64,000 bases of DNA from Conexibacter woesei DSM 14684. GTDB lineage: Bacteria; Actinomycetota; Thermoleophilia; Solirubrobacterales; Solirubrobacteraceae. The notes below the pieces were generated by a model. It worked only from the letters and a program-made list of their open reading frames with translations. It searched no databases and was not told where the DNA came from. Both the position numbers and the translations under genes were made by a program. The stretch is from positions 248,001-312,000 of the forward strand of contig NC_013739.1 in assembly GCF_000025265.1 (NCBI RefSeq), read 5' to 3'. Positions 1 through 10,868 of the stretch are shown one piece after another. How positions within the stretch are numbered: the first letter of the stretch is position 1; the number at the start of each line of letters is the position of its first letter.

Positions 1-733
1 GGCGCTGCTGCAGAGACGCGGCTCGGTGTCGATCGCGGAGCTGGAGGAGGCGTTCGGCATCTCCGCGATGACGGCGCGGCGCGACCTCGCGGCGCTGGAG
101 GAGCGCGGGCTGGTGACGCGCACCTGGGGCGGCGCGAGCACCCTCGCGCCGGTCGCCCACGAGGCGTCGTTCGCCGACCGCGTGCGGCGTGACCCGGAGC
201 GCAAGCGCCGCCTCGCCGACGAGGCGTACAAGCTCGTGCAGCCGAACGAGACGCTGCTCGTCGACTCCTCCTCGACCGGCTGGTACTTCGTCGAGCGGCT
301 GCTGGAGGAGCCGCTCCCGTGCACGGTCATCACGAACTCGCTCGCGATCGTCGACCTCGCCGCCGAGGTGCCGGCGCAGGTGCAGGTCGTCGTGATCGGC
401 GGGATCCTGCGGCCGTTGACGCGCTCGACGGTCGGGCCCGCGGCGACGAAGGCGATCCGCGGCTACTACGCCGACCGCGCGATCGTCTCCGTCTACGGCG
501 TCGGCACGGACGGCGGGCTGACGGACCCCGACGCCTACGAGTCGGAGGTGAAGGCGGCGATCGTCGCCCGCGCGCGCGAGCCGATGCTGCTGGTCGACGC
601 GTCGAAGTTCGGCACGCTCGCGCAGAACCGCATAGGCGCCGCCGACGAGTTCAGCCACGCGATCGTCGCCGACGTCGGGCGCGACGCGACCGACATGCTG
701 GTCGGGGCCGGCGTGGAGCTGCACGAGGCCTGA
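1..733 (+). CDS. DeoR-family sugar-responsive transcriptional regulator (5' partial)
   Basis: The reading frame is open from base 2, so the true start lies left of the window; a GTG at 26 is internal to the helix-turn-helix. The visible N-terminus is a DeoR winged helix (SIAELEEAFGISAMTARRD) and the rest is the DeoRC sugar-phosphate sensor fold with the family motifs VIGGILRP, SVYGVGTDGG and LLVDASKFG. Proteins of this family normally repress carbohydrate genes and release DNA on binding a phosphorylated sugar. It ends three bases before the alpha-L-rhamnosidase ATG, so control of rhamnoside or rhamnose use is the likely role. The ligand is inferred from context only. Confidence 0.9.
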   Translation, partial: ALLQRRGSVSIAELEEAFGISAMTARRDLAALEERGLVTRTWGGASTLAPVAHEASFADRVRRDPERKRRLADEAYKLVQPNETLLVDSSSTGWYFVERLLEEPLPCTVITNSLAIVDLAAEVPAQVQVVVIGGILRPLTRSTVGPAATKAIRGYYADRAIVSVYGVGTDGGLTDPDAYESEVKAAIVARAREPMLLVDASKFGTLAQNRIGAADEFSHAIVADVGRDATDMLVGAGVELHEA

Positions 734-736
734 GCG

Positions 737-3638
737 ATGGCCGCATACGAGGGGAACCAACGCGTGGGCGAGCTGCGAGGAGAGCGGCTGCGCTGCGAGC
801 GGCTGAGCGACCCGCTCGCCGTCGAGCCGGCCCGGCCGCGGCTGAGCTGGATCGCTGCGGCCGCGGCCGCGCCTGGCACGAGCGGCCCGGCGAGCGGCGC
901 GGGCGCGAGCGGCGCGGCCGCCGGCGAGCCGGCCGACGCCGCCGTCTCGCGCGGCCAGCGGCCGACCGCCTACCGCGTGCTGGCGGCGTCGTCGCTGAAG
1001 GCGCTGAGCGCCGTCAGCGAGCGGCTGGCTGGCGGCGGCGAGCGGCGCGGCGGCGCCCACAGGCTGCCGGCCGGCGGGCGCGACCTGTTGTGGGACTCGG
1101 GCCGCGTCGCCGCGGCGGAGACGCTCGCGGTCGAATGGGGCGGCGCGCCGCTCGCACCGTGCGTGCGGGTCTTCTGGCGCGTGCTCGTGTGGGACCGCGA
1201 CGGCCGCGTCGGGCCGCCGAGCGCGATCGCGACGTTCGGCGCCGGGCTCGGTGACGGCGAGGACGCGTGGGGCGGGGCGCAGTGGCTCGGTCACGGCCAT
1301 CCGTGGGCGGAGCACACGCCGGCGGGCGGCGACGAGCTCGACCCGCTGCACAACATGGGGATGACGTCGGCGCTGCTGCGGACCGAGTTCGCGCTCACCA
1401 GACCGGTGGTGCGGGCCACCGCCTACGCGACCGCGCGCGGCGTCTACCGCCTGCGGCTCAACGGCGCGCGCGTCGGCGACGACGAGCTGGCGCCCGGCTG
1501 GACCGACTACCGCAGACGGATCCACTACCAGGCGTTCGACCTCACGCGCCGGCTGCGCAGCGGCGCCAACGCGCTCGGCGTCGAGCTGGGCGAGGGCTGG
1601 TACGCGGGCTACGTCGGCTGGATGGCGAAGCACGCCGGCGGCCACTACGGCGCGCGTCCGAGCGCGCTCGTGCACGTGCGCGTCGAGCACGCCGACGGCT
1701 CGCTCACACTGCTCTCCACCGACGGCGGCGGCTGGCGCGCGACGCGCGGGCCGCGCGTCTACTCCGACCTGCAGATGGGCGAGCGCTTCGACGCGCGGCT
1801 GGTCGAAGCCGGCTGGGACGAGCCCGGCTTCGACGACGCCGGCTGGGAGCAGGCCGTCGTGCACGCGCCGCCGGCCGGCGCGCGGCTGGAGGCGCAGCCG
1901 TGCGAGCCCGCCCGCGCGCTGCGCGAGCTGGCGCCGATCGCGCTGACCGAGCCGCGGCCCGGGACGTGGGTCTTCGACCTCGGGCAGAACCTCGTCGGCT
2001 GGGCGCGGCTGCGCGCCGCCGGTCCGCGCGGCACCGCCGTCACGCTCCGCTTCGGCGAGCTGCTGCGCCCCGACGGGACGCTCTACACCGACAACCTCCG
2101 CACGGCCGCCGCGCGCGACACGTTCGTGCTCGCGGGCCGCGACGACGGCACGCCCGAGCAGTTCGAGCCGGCGTTCACCTTCCACGGCTTCCGCTACGTC
2201 GAGCTGACCGGGCTCCCGACGGCGCCGGCGCTCGCCGACCTGACGGCGTGCGTGGTCCACTCCGACGCGCCGTGGGCCGGCGAGTTCGCCTGCTCGCACG
2301 AGCTGCTGAACGCGATCGCACGCAACGCCGAGTGGGGGCAGCGCGGAAACTTCCTGTCGATCCCGACCGACTGCCCGCAGCGCGACGAGCGGCTCGGCTG
2401 GCTCGCCGACACGCAGGTGTTCGCCGCGACCGCGCTGCGGAACATGGACTGCACGGCGTTCCTGTCGAAGTGGCTCCAGGACGTGCGCGACGCTCAGGCC
2501 GACGACGGCGCGTTCCCGGACGTCGCGCCGTTGCCGCCTGCCTACGACGTGCTCTCGCACGGCGCGCCCGGCTGGGGCGACGGAGGCGTGATCGTCCCGT
2601 GGCTCGTCTGGCGCGCGTCGGGCGAGCGCGCGGTGCTCGCCGCGCACTACCCGGCGATGGTCCGCTGGATGGAGCACCTCGCCGCGCTCAACCCCTCGCA
2701 CCTGCGCCGCGACGGCCTCTACAACAGCTACGGCGACTGGCTCAACGTCGATGCGCAGACGCCGAAGGACCTGCTCGCGACGGCCTACTGGGCGCTCGAC
2801 GCGCGCCTGCTGGAGCAGATCGCGCGCGAGCTGGGACACGAGCCCGACGCGACCCGCTGGCGGGCGCTGCACGCCCGCGTCGCGGCGGCGTTCGGAGCCG
2901 AATGGGTCGCCGCCGATGGCAGCCTGCGCACGCCGACGCAGACCGGCTACCTGCTCGCGCTGCACGCCGAGCTGCTGCCGCCGGCGCTTCGCGCGTCCGC
3001 CGCTGCTCACCTCGCCGCGGACGTGGTCGCGCGCGGCCGGCGGCTCTCGACCGGCTTCATCGGCACCGGACTGCTGTGCCCGCTGCTGACCGAGCACGGC
3101 CACGCCGAGCTGGCGTACGACCTCGCGCTCGCGGACACCCACCCGTCGTGGGGCGCGACCGTGCGCGCCGGCGCGACGACGATGTGGGAGCGCTGGGACG
3201 GCTGGAGCGAGGACGGCGGCTTCGCCTCGCCGAACATGAACTCGTTCAACCACTACGCCTTCGGAGCGATCGGCGAGTGGCTGCACCGGCACGTCGCCGG
3301 GCTCGACCAGCACCCCGACGTCCCCGGCTGGGGCCATGTCTGGGTCCGCCCGCAGCTCGATGCGCGGCTGACCTGGGCGCGCGCCGCGCACGACTCGCCG
3401 CGCGGTCCGGTGCGCGCCGGGTGGGAGCTGCGCGACGGCGAGCTGACGCTCGACGTCGAGATCCCGCCGGGCGCCGTCGGCACCGTCTTCGTCCCGGGCG
3501 GCGACGCCGCCGCGCTGCGCGAGTCGGGCCGCCCGCTCGCCGACGTCGCCGGCGTGCGGCTCGACGGGATCGAAGGCGACCGGATCGTCGTCCACGTCGA
3601 CTCCGGCCGCTACGTCTTCACACACCAGGAGGGTCGCG

Positions 3639-3652
<14 letters not shown>
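737..3652 (+). CDS. Alpha-L-rhamnosidase, glycoside hydrolase family 78
   Basis: A 971-residue enzyme expected to release terminal alpha-L-rhamnose from plant glycosides or polysaccharides by inversion. It has N-terminal beta domains, then the (alpha/alpha)6 catalytic barrel, then a C-terminal beta domain. The catalytic signature DCPQRDERLGW is at residues 545-555: D545, E551 (general acid), W555 and D558 have the spacing of the active site in characterised GH78 enzymes. E818 in GATTMWERWDG is the expected base. No signal peptide is visible, so it is probably cytosolic and acts on imported rhamnosides. A low-complexity Ala/Gly/Ser stretch near residues 40-75 is unusual for the family. It lies between a DeoR regulator and a sugar-type ABC ATPase. 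Confidence 0.95.
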
Positions 3653-4745
<1,093 letters not shown>

Positions 4746-4755
4746 ACAAATCCCA

Positions 4756-4775
4756 GGAGCCGCGCTCGCGGCTCC
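4756..4775 (+). terminator. Hairpin terminator after the rhamnosidase operon
   Basis: A perfect inverted repeat GGAGCCGCG-CT-CGCGGCTCC begins ten bases after the ATPase stop codon and ends just before the ribosome binding site of the next gene. No T-run follows, as is common in GC-rich actinobacteria. It probably separates the sugar operon from the exported-protein operon. Confidence 0.6.
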
Positions 4776-4798
4776 GCTGAGGAGAGAGGAAGGACCCG

Positions 4799-6385
4799 AT
4801 GGGACGCATGCGTCGCATGGGCTTGCCCCTGCTCGCACTCGCGGCCGGTCTCGCGCTGCCCAGCTCCGCGCTGGCAGATGAGATCGCCTGCCCCGCTCGC
4901 GTCGACGCGAGCGCGTTCGCCACCGAGGCGAAGCTGCTCCAGCTCGCGGAGAGACAGCAGTCGTTCGGCGTGCGGCCGACCGGCAGCCAGTCGCAGAAGG
5001 ACTACATCGACTGGCTCGAAGCCGAGATGAGCGCCATCCCCGGCATCAGAACGTCGTCGCTGAACTACGACATCGACCGCTACGAGAGCGTCACGACCGG
5101 CCTCACCGCCGGTGGCGCGAGCGTGCCGGTCGCCGCACCGGTGCCGTTCGCGAGATCGACCGGCGCCGCCGGCGTGACCGCGCCGGTCGTCTACCTCGCG
5201 TCCGGCACCAACATCACGGCCGCGAACGCGGCGGGCAAGATCGTCGTGCGCGACCTGCCGACGCTGTCGGTCCCGAACGCGCTCTTCTTCCCGCCGCTGC
5301 TCGGCTGGGCGGTCCACGACCCCGGCCTGACGATCCCGCTGCTCGGCTCCGAGTCGCTGGAGGCGCCGGCGCAGTCGAACGCCGACATCGCCGCCGCCAG
5401 CGCCGCGGGCGCGGTCGGCGTGCTGATGGTGAGCCAGCTGCCGCACGCGCAGGTCGAGGGGATGTACGCCCCGTACGAGGGGCTGCCGCAGGCGCTCCCC
5501 GCCGCCTACCTCGGCGTCGACCAGGGGCAGCAGCTCAAGGACGCGCTCGCAGCGAGAACGCTCGCGAGCGCGACGCTCACGGTCGACGCGAGATGGACGC
5601 CCACGACGACCCGCACGCTGCTGGCGACGCTGCCCGGCGGCGAGGCGAAGAAGATCGTCGTCGAGTCGCACACCGACGGCACGAGCGCGCTGTGGGACAA
5701 CGGCCCGCTGTCGATGATCGAGATGGCGCGCTATCTCGCGACGCTGCCGGTCGAGTGTCGCCCGCGAACCATCCAGTTCGCGTTCACGACCGGTCACCTC
5801 TACCAGCACCTGACCGGACCCGACGTGCGCGAAGGCGGTGCCGGGCAGCTCGCGGCGATCCTCGACAGAGAGTACGACGAGGGCAAGGTCGCCGGCGTGC
5901 TCGTCGTCGAGCACCTCGGCGCGCGCCAGTACGACGCGGTTGCGCGGCCGGGCGGGCTGCCCGGCAGACAGCTCGTCGTCAACAGATCGCTCAGCCAGCT
6001 GCTGTGGCTGCCGGTCACCGACGGCTGGCCGTTGAGGGACATGGTCAAGGCCGCGATCCAGGACCGGGACGTGCGCCGCACGGCGATGCTGACCGGGCTC
6101 GACGGCGCCGACGTGACGCGCGTGCCGCACCACTGCAGCTTCGGCGGCGAGGGCACGCCGTACGTGCAGCACCTGCTGCCGACGATCGCCGCGATCGCCG
6201 CGCCGAAGACGCTGTTCCTCGCGAGCTTCGGGACCGAGGCGATCGACTTCGGCCTGATGCGCAGAGGCACGCTCGCGTTCACCGACATGGTGATGAGAAT
6301 GGGCACGATGTCGCAGGCGGACATCGCCGGCGACATGACGTTCATGCGCGAGCAGCGTGCGAGAGGGGCGAGAGGATGCTCCTGA
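4799..6385 (+). CDS. Exported M28-like peptidase-fold protein with altered metal ligands
   Basis: A 528-residue protein with a Sec signal peptide (cleavage near SSALA-DE, about residue 26). A PA-like insert (about 95-260) precedes an M28 aminopeptidase-like core. Equivalents of the first M28 zinc ligands are present: SHTDG (H291, D293) and WDNG (D300). Where active enzymes have the Glu-Glu motif this protein has FTTGHLYQHL (G332, H333), and the next ligand region reads VVEHLG (E371, H372). It may therefore use another metal set or be non-peptidolytic. A strong GAGGAGAGAGGAAGG leader precedes the ATG. It overlaps the next gene by ten bases. AGA arginine codons are unusually common. Confidence 0.75.
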   Translation: MGRMRRMGLPLLALAAGLALPSSALADEIACPARVDASAFATEAKLLQLAERQQSFGVRPTGSQSQKDYIDWLEAEMSAIPGIRTSSLNYDIDRYESVTTGLTAGGASVPVAAPVPFARSTGAAGVTAPVVYLASGTNITAANAAGKIVVRDLPTLSVPNALFFPPLLGWAVHDPGLTIPLLGSESLEAPAQSNADIAAASAAGAVGVLMVSQLPHAQVEGMYAPYEGLPQALPAAYLGVDQGQQLKDALAARTLASATLTVDARWTPTTTRTLLATLPGGEAKKIVVESHTDGTSALWDNGPLSMIEMARYLATLPVECRPRTIQFAFTTGHLYQHLTGPDVREGGAGQLAAILDREYDEGKVAGVLVVEHLGARQYDAVARPGGLPGRQLVVNRSLSQLLWLPVTDGWPLRDMVKAAIQDRDVRRTAMLTGLDGADVTRVPHHCSFGGEGTPYVQHLLPTIAAIAAPKTLFLASFGTEAIDFGLMRRGTLAFTDMVMRMGTMSQADIAGDMTFMREQRARGARGCS

Positions 6386-8328
6386 GCACGTACGTCGCGG
6401 GAGCCGCTGCGGCGGCGCTCGCGCTCGGCGTCGGCGCCGTCGGCGCCGCGACCGCGACCGCCGCCGACCCGCCGCCGTTCATCCCGATCGAGCGGCAGAC
6501 GATCCCGCTGCCTGAGGGCTACGCCGCGTCGACGCCGATCTGGACGCAGGACGGGGGCACCGCCGGCGAAGCCGGTGGTCACCTGCTGTTCTCCTCCGGC
6601 GGCCAGCTGCACACGATCGGCGAGGACGGCAGAGGGCTGCAGTGCATCTCGTGCGGCCTGTCGAACGACCCGAGAATCGTGCCTGCCGCGCAGGAGGCGT
6701 TCAAGGACGTCTTCCCGGACGGCAGACGCGTGATGTGGGGCGACTTCGAGCGCGCCTTCGTGCTCGAGTGCTCGCCGAGCGTGCTGCAGTGCGACGACCG
6801 CGCGCTGCTGCCGGTCGACGTCAGCGGCGAGAGAGGGACCGGCCTGCCCGGCCTGTTCGACCCGCTCGTGCTCGGCTCCGGCGTCTGGCACCTCGCGCCC
6901 GACGGCGAGCACATCGGCTGGACCGCCAGCCGGCTCGACACGCGGCCGATGCTCGTCGCGAGACTGGAGCGCAGAACGGACAGATACGTCGCGACGAACA
7001 TCAAGACGGTCAACCCGCCCGGGCCGAGAAACGGCCTCGACTCCGACCCCCGCGGCTGGACCAACGGCGGCGCGCTGTACGAGCTGAAGGGCTTCGCCGA
7101 CGGCGGCGCGTCGGTCACCTACGTGACGAGCCAGTACGAGGGCAACCCCGACCTCTACAAGACGAACCTCGCGACCGGCGAGATGACGCGGCTGACCGGC
7201 CATCCCGACTGGGACGAGGACTCCGGCGACTCGCCCGACGGCGAGCTGACGATGCTCCACAGCGACCGCGGGATGCACCGCGTCGACGCGGCAGGCCTGC
7301 TGCCGCGCCGCTCGTTCGTCGACTACCCGATCTCCGTCAACGCGGCGATCTACTACGTCGGCCACGAGGAGGGCTTCCAGTGCGACCTGCAGCCGTGGCT
7401 GCTGCCGGCGAGCGGTGACGGCGCGGGCAGACTGCTCGGCCAGCCACTGGCGCCGTACGAGGGCGGCGACCTGCATCCGCAGAACAACGTCCCGGGCCGC
7501 GGTGCGTGGAACCCGACCAGCACGAAGGTCGCGCTGACGGAGATGTCGTACACGACCGGGCTGGGGCCGAACCGGCTGCTGGTCGCGAAGCTCAAGCGTG
7601 CCGCGACGAGACCGCAGCCGGTCGTCTCCTCCGCGGTCGGCGCGTGGGCGAGAAGACCGGGCGACTACAAGGGCACGATCGACTCCAACGCGCTGCTCGT
7701 GACCGTCCACGGGCTGCACTCCGGGCGTGCGTTCCTGTCGCACGCCGGGACGATCGTCGCCGGCACGTTCTCGGTCACCTACGACAGATACTCCGACGAC
7801 GGCGAGACATTCGTCAGCGGCACGGAGAGAATCGTCGCGCCCGCGCTCGCGCAGGCGCCCGCCGTCAACACCGCCGACCTCGTCCTGACGGGCACGAGAA
7901 CCGGCTACATGAGAGCGAACTACACGATCGGCCGCCTGCTCGGGAGACCGGTCGCGAGCGGCGGCGTCGACGCGATGCTCGACGGCTACAGACTGTCGGG
8001 CGACATCCCGAGACTCGGTGCCTGCCCCGACAAGCTGCCGAGAACGGCGCCGCTGGAGCTGAGCGCATCGGTCGCGCCGGGCGCGGGCGGGACGCGTGTC
8101 GTGACCGCTCAGGTGCACGCCGACAGCGATCCCGACGGCTACGCGGCCGGCAGCTTCGGCGACCGCCGGCCGGTCGCCGGCGCGGTCGTGACCGTCGCCG
8201 GACAGCAGGTCGACACCGATCAGGACGGCAGAGCGACCGTCGTCGTGCCGGCCGGGCCGAGCGGTCCGCTGGAGGTCGGCGCGAGCGCCGGCGACACGTT
8301 CACGCCGACGAGAGTCGAGGTCAGCTGA
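6376..8328 (+). CDS. Exported beta-propeller (TolB/WD40-like) protein with C-terminal Ig-like domain
   Basis: A 650-residue exported protein; the ATG at 6376 was chosen because it gives a clear signal peptide (hydrophobic run then ATATA-ADP near residue 30) and overlaps the upstream gene by ten bases. The body has repeated blade-like phrases such as FPDGRRVMWGDF, LAPDGEHIGWTAS, DSPDGELTMLHSD and WNPTSTKVALTEM, typical of TolB/PD40 propellers. Cysteine pairs (LQCISCG, LECSPSVLQC) suggest disulfides outside the cell. The last roughly 90 residues look like an Ig-like or carboxypeptidase-regulatory-like fold (GAVVTVAGQQVDTDQDGRA). Function is unknown; a binding or scaffold role beside the two enzymes is inferred from the operon. 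Confidence 0.75.
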   Translation: MLLSTYVAGAAAAALALGVGAVGAATATAADPPPFIPIERQTIPLPEGYAASTPIWTQDGGTAGEAGGHLLFSSGGQLHTIGEDGRGLQCISCGLSNDPRIVPAAQEAFKDVFPDGRRVMWGDFERAFVLECSPSVLQCDDRALLPVDVSGERGTGLPGLFDPLVLGSGVWHLAPDGEHIGWTASRLDTRPMLVARLERRTDRYVATNIKTVNPPGPRNGLDSDPRGWTNGGALYELKGFADGGASVTYVTSQYEGNPDLYKTNLATGEMTRLTGHPDWDEDSGDSPDGELTMLHSDRGMHRVDAAGLLPRRSFVDYPISVNAAIYYVGHEEGFQCDLQPWLLPASGDGAGRLLGQPLAPYEGGDLHPQNNVPGRGAWNPTSTKVALTEMSYTTGLGPNRLLVAKLKRAATRPQPVVSSAVGAWARRPGDYKGTIDSNALLVTVHGLHSGRAFLSHAGTIVAGTFSVTYDRYSDDGETFVSGTERIVAPALAQAPAVNTADLVLTGTRTGYMRANYTIGRLLGRPVASGGVDAMLDGYRLSGDIPRLGACPDKLPRTAPLELSASVAPGAGGTRVVTAQVHADSDPDGYAAGSFGDRRPVAGAVVTVAGQQVDTDQDGRATVVVPAGPSGPLEVGASAGDTFTPTRVEVS

Positions 8329-9188
8329 TGTCCCGCATCCGCACGCTGTGCGCCGTGGTCGCGGCGCTCTGCTGCACCCTGCTCGTCGGCGCCGCGTCCG
8401 CGTCCGCGTCGCCGATCGAGGCGAGATACGCGGCGAGCGGGCCGTGGGCCGTCAGCAGCGCGACCGTCAGAGACGCGTCGGGCAGAGCGCTCTACGAGCT
8501 GCGCTACCCGACCGACCTCGGTGCGGGTGGCGTCCGCCACCCGATCGTGACGTGGGGCAACGGCTCGATCGCGACCCCGGCCGACTACCCGGGGCTGCTG
8601 AACCACCTCGCCTCGTGGGGCTTCGCGGTCGTCGCCTCGACCAGCTCGACGACGGGCAAGGGCACGGAGATGCTCGCCGGCGCGCAGTACATGGTGGCGC
8701 GTGACAGCGACCCGGCGAGCGTCTTCGCGGGGAAGCTCGACACCGCCCACGTCGCGGCGGTCGGCCACTCGCAGGGAGCGGGCGGCGCGGTCAACGCGAC
8801 CAACCTGTCGAGAGGGCTGATCGGGACGACGGTCACGTACGCGCTGCCCGCGGCGATGTGGGTCAGCAGAGGCGACGAGTTCGACGTCGCCGCGCTGAGA
8901 GCGCCCGCGCTGTTCCTCGGCGGGCGCTGGGACATCCTGATCTCCAGCCCGCTCGTCGTCGACGGCTACTACAGAGCGGCCGGCGGCCCGGCCGCGAAGG
9001 CGGTCCTGCGCGACGCCGACCACAACACGATCCAGAGAACCGGCGGCGCCACGCTCGGCTACCTGACGGCTTGGCTGAAGTACCGCCTCGAGGGCGACGC
9101 GACCGCTCGCGGCGCGTTCGCCGGCTCCGCGCCGGAGATCAACGCCAATCCGGCCTGGCAGGACGGCGCTCAGCGCGCCCTGCCGTAG
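8328..9188 (+). CDS. Exported alpha/beta hydrolase (chlorophyllase/PET-hydrolase-like)
   Basis: A 286-residue secreted hydrolase. The ATG at 8328 shares its A with the TGA of the preceding gene. A signal peptide ends near ASASA-SP (about residue 28). The nucleophile elbow GHSQG gives S148; D202 (GRWDI) and H232 (DADHNT) complete a plausible triad, and VTWGNGS forms the oxyanion region. The layout resembles chlorophyllase, poly(3-hydroxyalkanoate) depolymerase and cutinase-like esterases. It closes an operon of three exported proteins, so a role in breaking down an extracellular ester or peptide-linked polymer is plausible. Substrate unknown. It is also rich in AGA codons. Confidence 0.8.
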   Translation: MSRIRTLCAVVAALCCTLLVGAASASASPIEARYAASGPWAVSSATVRDASGRALYELRYPTDLGAGGVRHPIVTWGNGSIATPADYPGLLNHLASWGFAVVASTSSTTGKGTEMLAGAQYMVARDSDPASVFAGKLDTAHVAAVGHSQGAGGAVNATNLSRGLIGTTVTYALPAAMWVSRGDEFDVAALRAPALFLGGRWDILISSPLVVDGYYRAAGGPAAKAVLRDADHNTIQRTGGATLGYLTAWLKYRLEGDATARGAFAGSAPEINANPAWQDGAQRALP

Positions 9189-9200
9189 GCCGGAGTTGCG

Positions 9201-9974
9201 TCACGGCATCGGGGTGACCCAGAGCTTGCGATTGGAAAACGTCGGGTCGGTGGTGCAGCCACAGGACGCATAAAACAGCTCATACATGTGCTCGCCCGGT
9301 CTCGTCTGGAAGGTGACGGGACCGGGTGGCCCGAGCGTCGCGCAGCCGAAGGAACTGATCGTCCCAGGTGTGCCCCAGGGGCCGCTGAGCCCACCAGGAT
9401 TCGTCACATACGCGGTGAACAGTGTGCCGGGGGCTGCAAGGCCGGCGCAGTCGCCCTGACCCGCGATCGGTCTGCCGTCCTCGTACAGCGAGACGAGCCC
9501 GTCATCGTCCGCGATCTCGACCGATGCGGCGACCTGGATCGTGCCGGATGCCGGCGCGGTGATCGTCAGCGACGGTCCACCGAGCGGGACGAACGCTGTC
9601 GAGGGGGTCGAAGTGGCGTCTCTCACGACGGCGTATCTCGTCGCGCCGGGCTGCGGCGGGCCGGGCTCCCCGCGGTCGCCCTTCGGGCCGGCGGGACCTT
9701 GCGGGCCGGCTGGTCCCTGCGCTCCAGCGGGACCCTGCGCGCCCTGCGAGCCGGGTCTGCCAGCTCTACCGGGTCTGCCCTGCTTGCCGCGTGCGCCGCG
9801 CCTGGCCGGCTTTCTTCTCTGGGCTCTGCACGCCGCGCGTCTGGACGCGGTGTTTCTGCCCTTCGTCTTGGCAGCGCACGTTCTCTTGTTGGCGGTCGTG
9901 CCAGCCTGTGCTGCCGTGACGCTGCACGCCAGCGCGAGCACGGCGACCAGCGCTGCTGCGACGAGTCGTTTCAC
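9201..9974 (-). CDS. Exported collagen-like (Gly-X-Y) repeat protein
   Basis: A 257-residue protein; the GTG at 9974 is chosen over a longer upstream start because GGGAGAG sits six bases before it and a clean signal peptide follows ([10 protein letters not shown] to AAQA, about residue 24). A very basic Arg/Lys region (residues 27-60) leads into about 16 Gly-X-Y triplets (for example [15 protein letters not shown]), then a C-terminal beta-sandwich-like domain with paired cysteines (YASCGCTTD). Bacterial collagen-like proteins form surface or appendage trimers. The gene converges on the upstream hydrolase with a 12-base gap. Its partner or ligand is unknown. Confidence 0.8.
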   Translation of the reverse strand: MKRLVAAALVAVLALACSVTAAQAGTTANKRTCAAKTKGRNTASRRAACRAQRRKPARRGARGKQGRPGRAGRPGSQGAQGPAGAQGPAGPQGPAGPKGDRGEPGPPQPGATRYAVVRDATSTPSTAFVPLGGPSLTITAPASGTIQVAASVEIADDDGLVSLYEDGRPIAGQGDCAGLAAPGTLFTAYVTNPGGLSGPWGTPGTISSFGCATLGPPGPVTFQTRPGEHMYELFYASCGCTTDPTFSNRKLWVTPMP

Positions 9975-10017
9975 GATTGCTCTCCCGTGGTCGGGCCGCG
10001 CTCCCACGCACGGCTAC

Positions 10018-10030
10018 ACCGATCATCGGT
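10018..10030. promoter_or_regulatory. Palindrome upstream of the collagen-like gene
   Basis: ACCGAT-C-ATCGGT, a perfect 13-base inverted repeat 44 bases upstream of the GTG at 9974. It may be an operator or part of a terminator for the methyltransferase gene; nothing else links it to a known regulator. Confidence 0.3.
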
Positions 10031-10053
10031 AGATCACGGAAACGCTTGAGCGC

Positions 10054-10794
10054 TCAGGCGGGAACGAGCCGGAAGAACAGGAACGCCGGCTTGGTCGTGA
10101 GTCTCGCCCACGCCTCCGGGTCGCGCTCACGGCAGGCCGGCAGCGGCTGCGGCTCCTCCAGCCGGTCGACGCGCCAGCCGGCTTCTGCGATCGACGCGAG
10201 CATCGCCGACAGCGGCCGGCGCCAGAAGCGCACGTCGAACGTCGTCCCGCCCTTCTCCCAGCGGTCGTGCAGCAGCTCCGTCGCGAAGTAGTCCCCCGTC
10301 GTCGACAGCTCGACGTCGCTCGCCGGGTGGTGGGTCGAGCAGACGAGCGCGCCGCCGGGCCGCAGCACGCGGCGCAGCTCGCGCAGCGGCGCGACCCAGT
10401 CGTGCAGGTAGTGGAGCACGAGGCTCGCGACGATCGCGTCGAAGCTGTCGTCGGCGAACTGGGTCAGCGGCGCGCCGAGGTCGCCGACCGAGAACGCGGC
10501 GCCGGGCAGCCCGCGGGCGCGCGCCAGCTCGACCATCCGCGGGCTCGTGTCGAAGCCGGTGACGCGCGCGCCGTGCGCGACGAGCCAGGCCGAGAGCGGA
10601 CCCGAGCCGCAGCCGGCGTCGAGCACGTCGCGGCCGGCGACCGGCGGCAGCAGGGCGATCGTCGCCGGCCGTTCGTACAGCGCGTTGTATGCGTTCTCTT
10701 CGCCCTCGGCAGCGTACTCGGCGGCCATCGCGTCGTAGGCGGCGTCGGCGGCGACGGTGTCGTGGGTGGGATCGGAGGAGGAGGCCATCGCCAC
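10054..10794 (-). CDS. Class I SAM-dependent methyltransferase
   Basis: A 246-residue methyltransferase of the UbiE/BioC-like class. Motif I is VLDAGCGSGPLSAWL (about residues 56-70), motif II includes TGFDTSPRM, and FDAIVASLVLHYLHDW and LRRVLRPGGALV are the usual post-I and post-III regions. The C-terminal part (WRRPLSAMLASIAEAGW) is typical of small-molecule methyltransferases. The substrate is not identifiable. It is transcribed away from the AHSA1/ArsR pair, with their two operator palindromes in the shared intergenic region. Confidence 0.88.
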   Translation of the reverse strand: MAMASSSDPTHDTVAADAAYDAMAAEYAAEGEENAYNALYERPATIALLPPVAGRDVLDAGCGSGPLSAWLVAHGARVTGFDTSPRMVELARARGLPGAAFSVGDLGAPLTQFADDSFDAIVASLVLHYLHDWVAPLRELRRVLRPGGALVCSTHHPASDVELSTTGDYFATELLHDRWEKGGTTFDVRFWRRPLSAMLASIAEAGWRVDRLEEPQPLPACRERDPEAWARLTTKPAFLFFRLVPA

Positions 10795-10832
10795 CCGAGT
10801 CTAGGTGCCGTCGCATGGCCGCGCCTGCACGC

Positions 10833-10858
10833 CAGGTGTAACCCGAGGGTTGCACCTG
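10833..10858. promoter_or_regulatory. Operator site 1 upstream of the AHSA1/ArsR operon
   Basis: A near-perfect inverted repeat CAGGTGTAACCC-GA-GGGTTGCACCTG (11 of 12 pairs). Its core GTGTAAC-N6-GTTGCAC is nearly the same as the site at 10869. TTGCAC within it can serve as a -35 box for a TAACTC -10 at 10872. Probable binding site of the ArsR-family product encoded downstream. Confidence 0.6.
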
Positions 10859-10868
10859 ATCGGAGGAT

